13,465 bases of DNA from Burkholderiaceae bacterium (GTDB lineage Bacteria; Pseudomonadota; Gammaproteobacteria; Burkholderiales; Burkholderiaceae): contig JAKONL010000377.1 in the NCBI GenBank assembly GCA_022701965.1, forward strand, positions 1-13,465. The letters run 5' to 3'. Below the pieces are notes generated by a model. It worked only from the letters and a program-made list of their open reading frames with translations, was not told the DNA's origin and did no database searches. The translations under genes were made by a program, and so were the position numbers. Numbering within the stretch: the stretch's first letter is position 1; each line of letters opens with the position of its first letter. Shown here in pieces: positions 13,017 through 13,465 of the stretch.

Positions 13017-13465
13017 ATGTCGGCAATGCACAGCGCGGTACACCGGGCACGTCGCCTGGGTGGCGGCATGGCCTGCGCACTGGCGCTGATCTCCTGCGGC
13101 GGCGGCGACTCCACCTCGGGCACGAATGCCGGGCGCGACATCGCGGTGTCGGCAGGGGCTACGACAAAGTCGGCGGCCGCCGCACGCAAGCCCGCGCTGC
13201 CTTCGGCCGGGCGCTGGGGCGAGAAGATCGCGCTTCCGCTGGTGCCTGCTTCGGCGGCCAACCTGCCCGACGGCCGCGTGCTGTTGTGGTCGGCCAACGA
13301 CCGCTTCGGGTTCGATACGGTGGGCCAGGCCTATACGGCCGTGTTCGACCCGGCGACGGGCCAGTCCACCGAGCGCTTCGTCAACCTCACCGGCCAGAAC
13401 ATGTTCTGCCCCGGCACCACCAACCTCGCCGACGGGCGCATCCTGGTCAGCGGCGGCTCCAACGC
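13017..13465 (+). CDS. Galactose oxidase-like (copper radical oxidase family) lipoprotein, N-terminal part
   Basis: The frame is open to the window edge, giving the first 149 residues. It starts with an Arg-rich N-region and a hydrophobic stretch (GGGMACALALISCGGG) with a lipobox LISC, so Cys27 should be lipidated after export. A low-complexity Ala/Ser/Thr-rich linker follows. From about residue 65 the chain reads like the first kelch blade of galactose oxidase and GlxA (NLPDGRVLLWSANDRF, YTAVFDPATGQSTE) and reaches NMFCPGTTNLADGRILVSGG. The Cys131 there aligns by motif with the galactose oxidase Cys that forms the Tyr-Cys cofactor (family motif DMFCPG). The copper-ligand residues lie beyond the window, so activity cannot be judged. 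AGGAGG (13007-13012) is only 4 bases before the ATG; an ATG at 13026 is an alternative start. Confidence 0.75.
   Translation, partial: MSAMHSAVHRARRLGGGMACALALISCGGGDSTSGTNAGRDIAVSAGATTKSAAAARKPALPSAGRWGEKIALPLVPASAANLPDGRVLLWSANDRFGFDTVGQAYTAVFDPATGQSTERFVNLTGQNMFCPGTTNLADGRILVSGGSN

Noticed and set aside
1..13465. Search for CRISPR arrays, tRNA or rRNA genes, transposases and integrases
   Set aside because: No regularly spaced repeats, no cloverleaf-like sequence and no recombinase or transposase motif were seen in any frame.

Overview
The window reads as chromosomal DNA of a G+C-rich betaproteobacterium, most likely Burkholderiales and plausibly Comamonadaceae. This rests on heavy third-position GC, the LysR-type regulators, the protocatechuate 3,4-dioxygenase unit and the guaA / tadA / LD-carboxypeptidase content. 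The taxon is an inference; no marker in the window was searched against a database.

Layout, left to right. Positions 1-89 are the last codons of guaA (GMP synthase). A roughly 480-base stretch follows with no convincing gene, but with a strong GC-rich hairpin (194-221) and a 14-bp AT-rich dyad ending in a T-run (480-515). Next is a two-gene carotenoid unit, crtZ-crtW (573-1882), joined by a GTGA overlap and clearly lower in G+C than its surroundings. Together they would make ketolated and hydroxylated carotenoids (astaxanthin type) from beta-carotene made elsewhere. A divergent pair comes next: a DRL-like NAD(P)-dependent oxidoreductase with a SAF domain (minus strand) and a LysR regulator (plus strand), with overlapping inverted half-sites at the regulator start. 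On the minus strand follow an aldo/keto reductase and, upstream of it, a DUF72/YecE protein.

Head-to-head with the DUF72 gene is tadA, whose product carries a truncated, apparently nucleophile-less haloalkane-dehalogenase-like domain. tadA overlaps an LD-carboxypeptidase (LdcA/MccF family) gene ending in a His-rich tail. A small unrecognised minus-strand gene, a class III adenylyl cyclase with an FHA domain, and the pcaHG operon with a divergent PcaQ-like LysR regulator follow. The window ends inside a lipoprotein gene related to galactose oxidase (copper radical oxidase).

Functional themes: a probably acquired pigment module beside guaA; an uncharacterised oxidoreductase-regulator pair; tRNA wobble editing and cell-wall recycling in one operon; and protocatechuate ring cleavage under its own regulator. 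The items most worth checking are the crtZW insertion, the TadA fusion and the cyclase-FHA protein. I found no integrase, transposase, CRISPR array, tRNA or rRNA.
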